Origin: Microstegium vimineum
Taxonomy: Eukaryota; Streptophyta; Magnoliopsida; Poales; Poaceae
Assembly (NCBI GenBank): GCA_022036555.1
Contig: CM039122.1
Coordinates: 5,386,289 to 5,450,288, forward strand
DNA length: 64,000 nucleotides
Direction: 5' to 3'
Shown here: positions 63,101 to 64,000 of the stretch, piece after piece
Numbering within the stretch: position 1 is the stretch's first letter
Layout: each line of letters starts with the position of its first letter
Notes under the pieces: generated by a model
What the model saw: only the letters and a program-made list of their open reading frames with translations
The model's database searches: none
What the model was told of the DNA's origin: nothing
Position numbers and translations under genes: made by a program

Positions 63101-63375
63101 AAATACGAGTTGAAACATGAAAAAATCTATTGCAATAACCGAAAAGTCAACTGTTGCAACAATAAAAAAGGTCTAATGAAATAAAGAAAAATATGAGTTG
63201 AAACATTAAAAAAATCTATTGGAATAACCGAAAGTCATCTGTTGCAACAATAAAAAAATCTCTAATGAAACAAACAAAAAATACGAATTGAAACATGAAA
63301 AAAAATCTATTGAAACAACCAAAAATTATTTGTTGCAACAATAAAAAAACCCACTGCAACAACAAAAGAGTTCTA
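63101..63375. repeat. 88-90-bp tandem array, TTGCAACA-rich
   Basis: Three imperfect units start near 63105, 63193 and 63283. Each contains GARTTGAAACAT, TCTATTG.AA and TGTTGCAACAATAAAAAA. The motif composition resembles the array at 13618-13880, and looser TTGCAACAA-rich sequence continues to about 63600. Confidence 0.75.
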
Positions 63376-64000
63376 CTGCTGCAACGTCACTAAACAATCT
63401 ATTGCAACAACAAAAAAAAGCCGCTGCAACAACCAAAAAATCACATGTCGCGCACAATCGAAAACAACCCACACCAACAATGACGCGGACAACTACTACA
63501 ACAACAAGAAAACGCCTATTGCAACAAACCAAAACCCCATTGCGACAACCGAATAATCATATGTTGAAATAGATGATAACAACACACTACAACATCATTG
63601 CATTAGATACCAGGGGGAAGAGGAGGAAGAAGAAGAGGAGAATAAGTCAGAGTGTCGTATCTCTCAGATCCAGACGGAGGGGGGAGGGAGAAGGAGGGGG
63701 GGGGAGAGCCTAGATCCAAAGTAGGAGGAGGTGGAGGAGGGCGAACTTAGATCCAAACCTACCTACCTCGTCGGACCGCGGCCGTTGTCGTAATCTCCAG
63801 AGAGCGAACAAGAGCTCGGTCGCTGGGAGTGGGCGGGGGGCACAGTAGCAATGGAGGTCGTGGAGGCGGAAGGGGGAAAACAGAGGGAAGAGGGAGCGTC
63901 GGCGCTGGCGAGTGGGCATGGCGGCAGCGAGCTGCGCGCGGCGTGCAACCTCCGTGAAGCCCCTTCGTCGAGCACGTCACAACAGAGTGCCTCCGTCGAG
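63376..64000. other. Low-complexity CAACAA-rich then GGAGG-rich sequence
   Basis: CAACAA-type repeats to 63600, then a purine-rich stretch (GGAGGAGG, with G-runs at about 63696) and GC-rich DNA to the window end. Minus-strand frames at 63710-63980 are low-complexity and unconvincing. A gene or element could begin here and continue beyond the window. Confidence 0.4.

Noticed and set aside
63326..63532. Cys/Val-rich minus-strand frame
   Set aside because: It is a translation of CAACAA-type simple sequence.

Overview
This window is nuclear DNA from a grass (Poaceae; a panicoid is plausible but not proven). The evidence is plant-type GT-AG introns, a plant ALOG gene, GC-rich exons in AT-rich surroundings, and a dense load of grass-type transposable elements: copia, Tekay/Del-like solo LTRs, CACTA, hAT, LINE, SINE and Stowaway. 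It contains no prokaryotic operons and no CRISPR. I read everything by eye, so homology statements rest on recognised motifs and not on searches.

Layout. 0-9.3 kb: a dispersed repeat is split by a decayed Ty1-copia element (551-6308). That element is itself interrupted by a CACTA transposon (1825-2773). An uninterrupted second copy of the split repeat lies at 8948-9280. A small two-helix ORF with a TATA box sits at 7436-7588. 9.5-10.9 kb: a large fold-back repeat carrying a nested hAT-like MITE, followed by a SINE-like piece. 13.1-17.8 kb: one 4.7-kb hAT-type element with a perfect 8-bp target duplication. It carries a piece of a molybdopterin synthase large-subunit (CNX6/MOCS2B) gene and sits in a dead LINE. 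21.6-22.4 kb: an intact single-exon ALOG transcription-factor gene. 28.0-31.3 kb: a minus-strand solo LTR. 34.7-37.3 kb: a nine-exon biotin-protein ligase (holocarboxylase synthetase) gene with every junction in phase. 38.0-41.6 kb: a second solo LTR, ending about 360 bp before an eleven-exon mercaptopyruvate/thiosulfate sulfurtransferase gene (42.0-44.7 kb). In that gene the codon directly after the catalytic cysteine is TGA.

45.4-60.3 kb holds the most unusual feature. Three dispersed paralogues (A, B, C) of an intronless, alanine-rich gene family that I do not recognise begin MG(N/A)AAS, an N-myristoylation-type start. They are built from amphipathic helical modules, and all three keep nearly the same promoter and leader. 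Copy A has lost its C-terminus to a stop codon, copy B has a different C-terminus, and copy C is frameshifted by a 58-bp deletion. A hAT element (47505-49479), a CACTA element (50274-52499) and CACTA debris separate A from B. 60.4-64 kb is GC-rich repeat, a LINE 3' end with poly(A), and TTGCAAC-rich tandem repeats.

The host genes are unrelated housekeeping or developmental genes and do not form a pathway. The three-copy family is the only cluster with a shared origin. Much of the rest is nested transposon insertion, and many insertion borders can be defined to the base from their target-site duplications.
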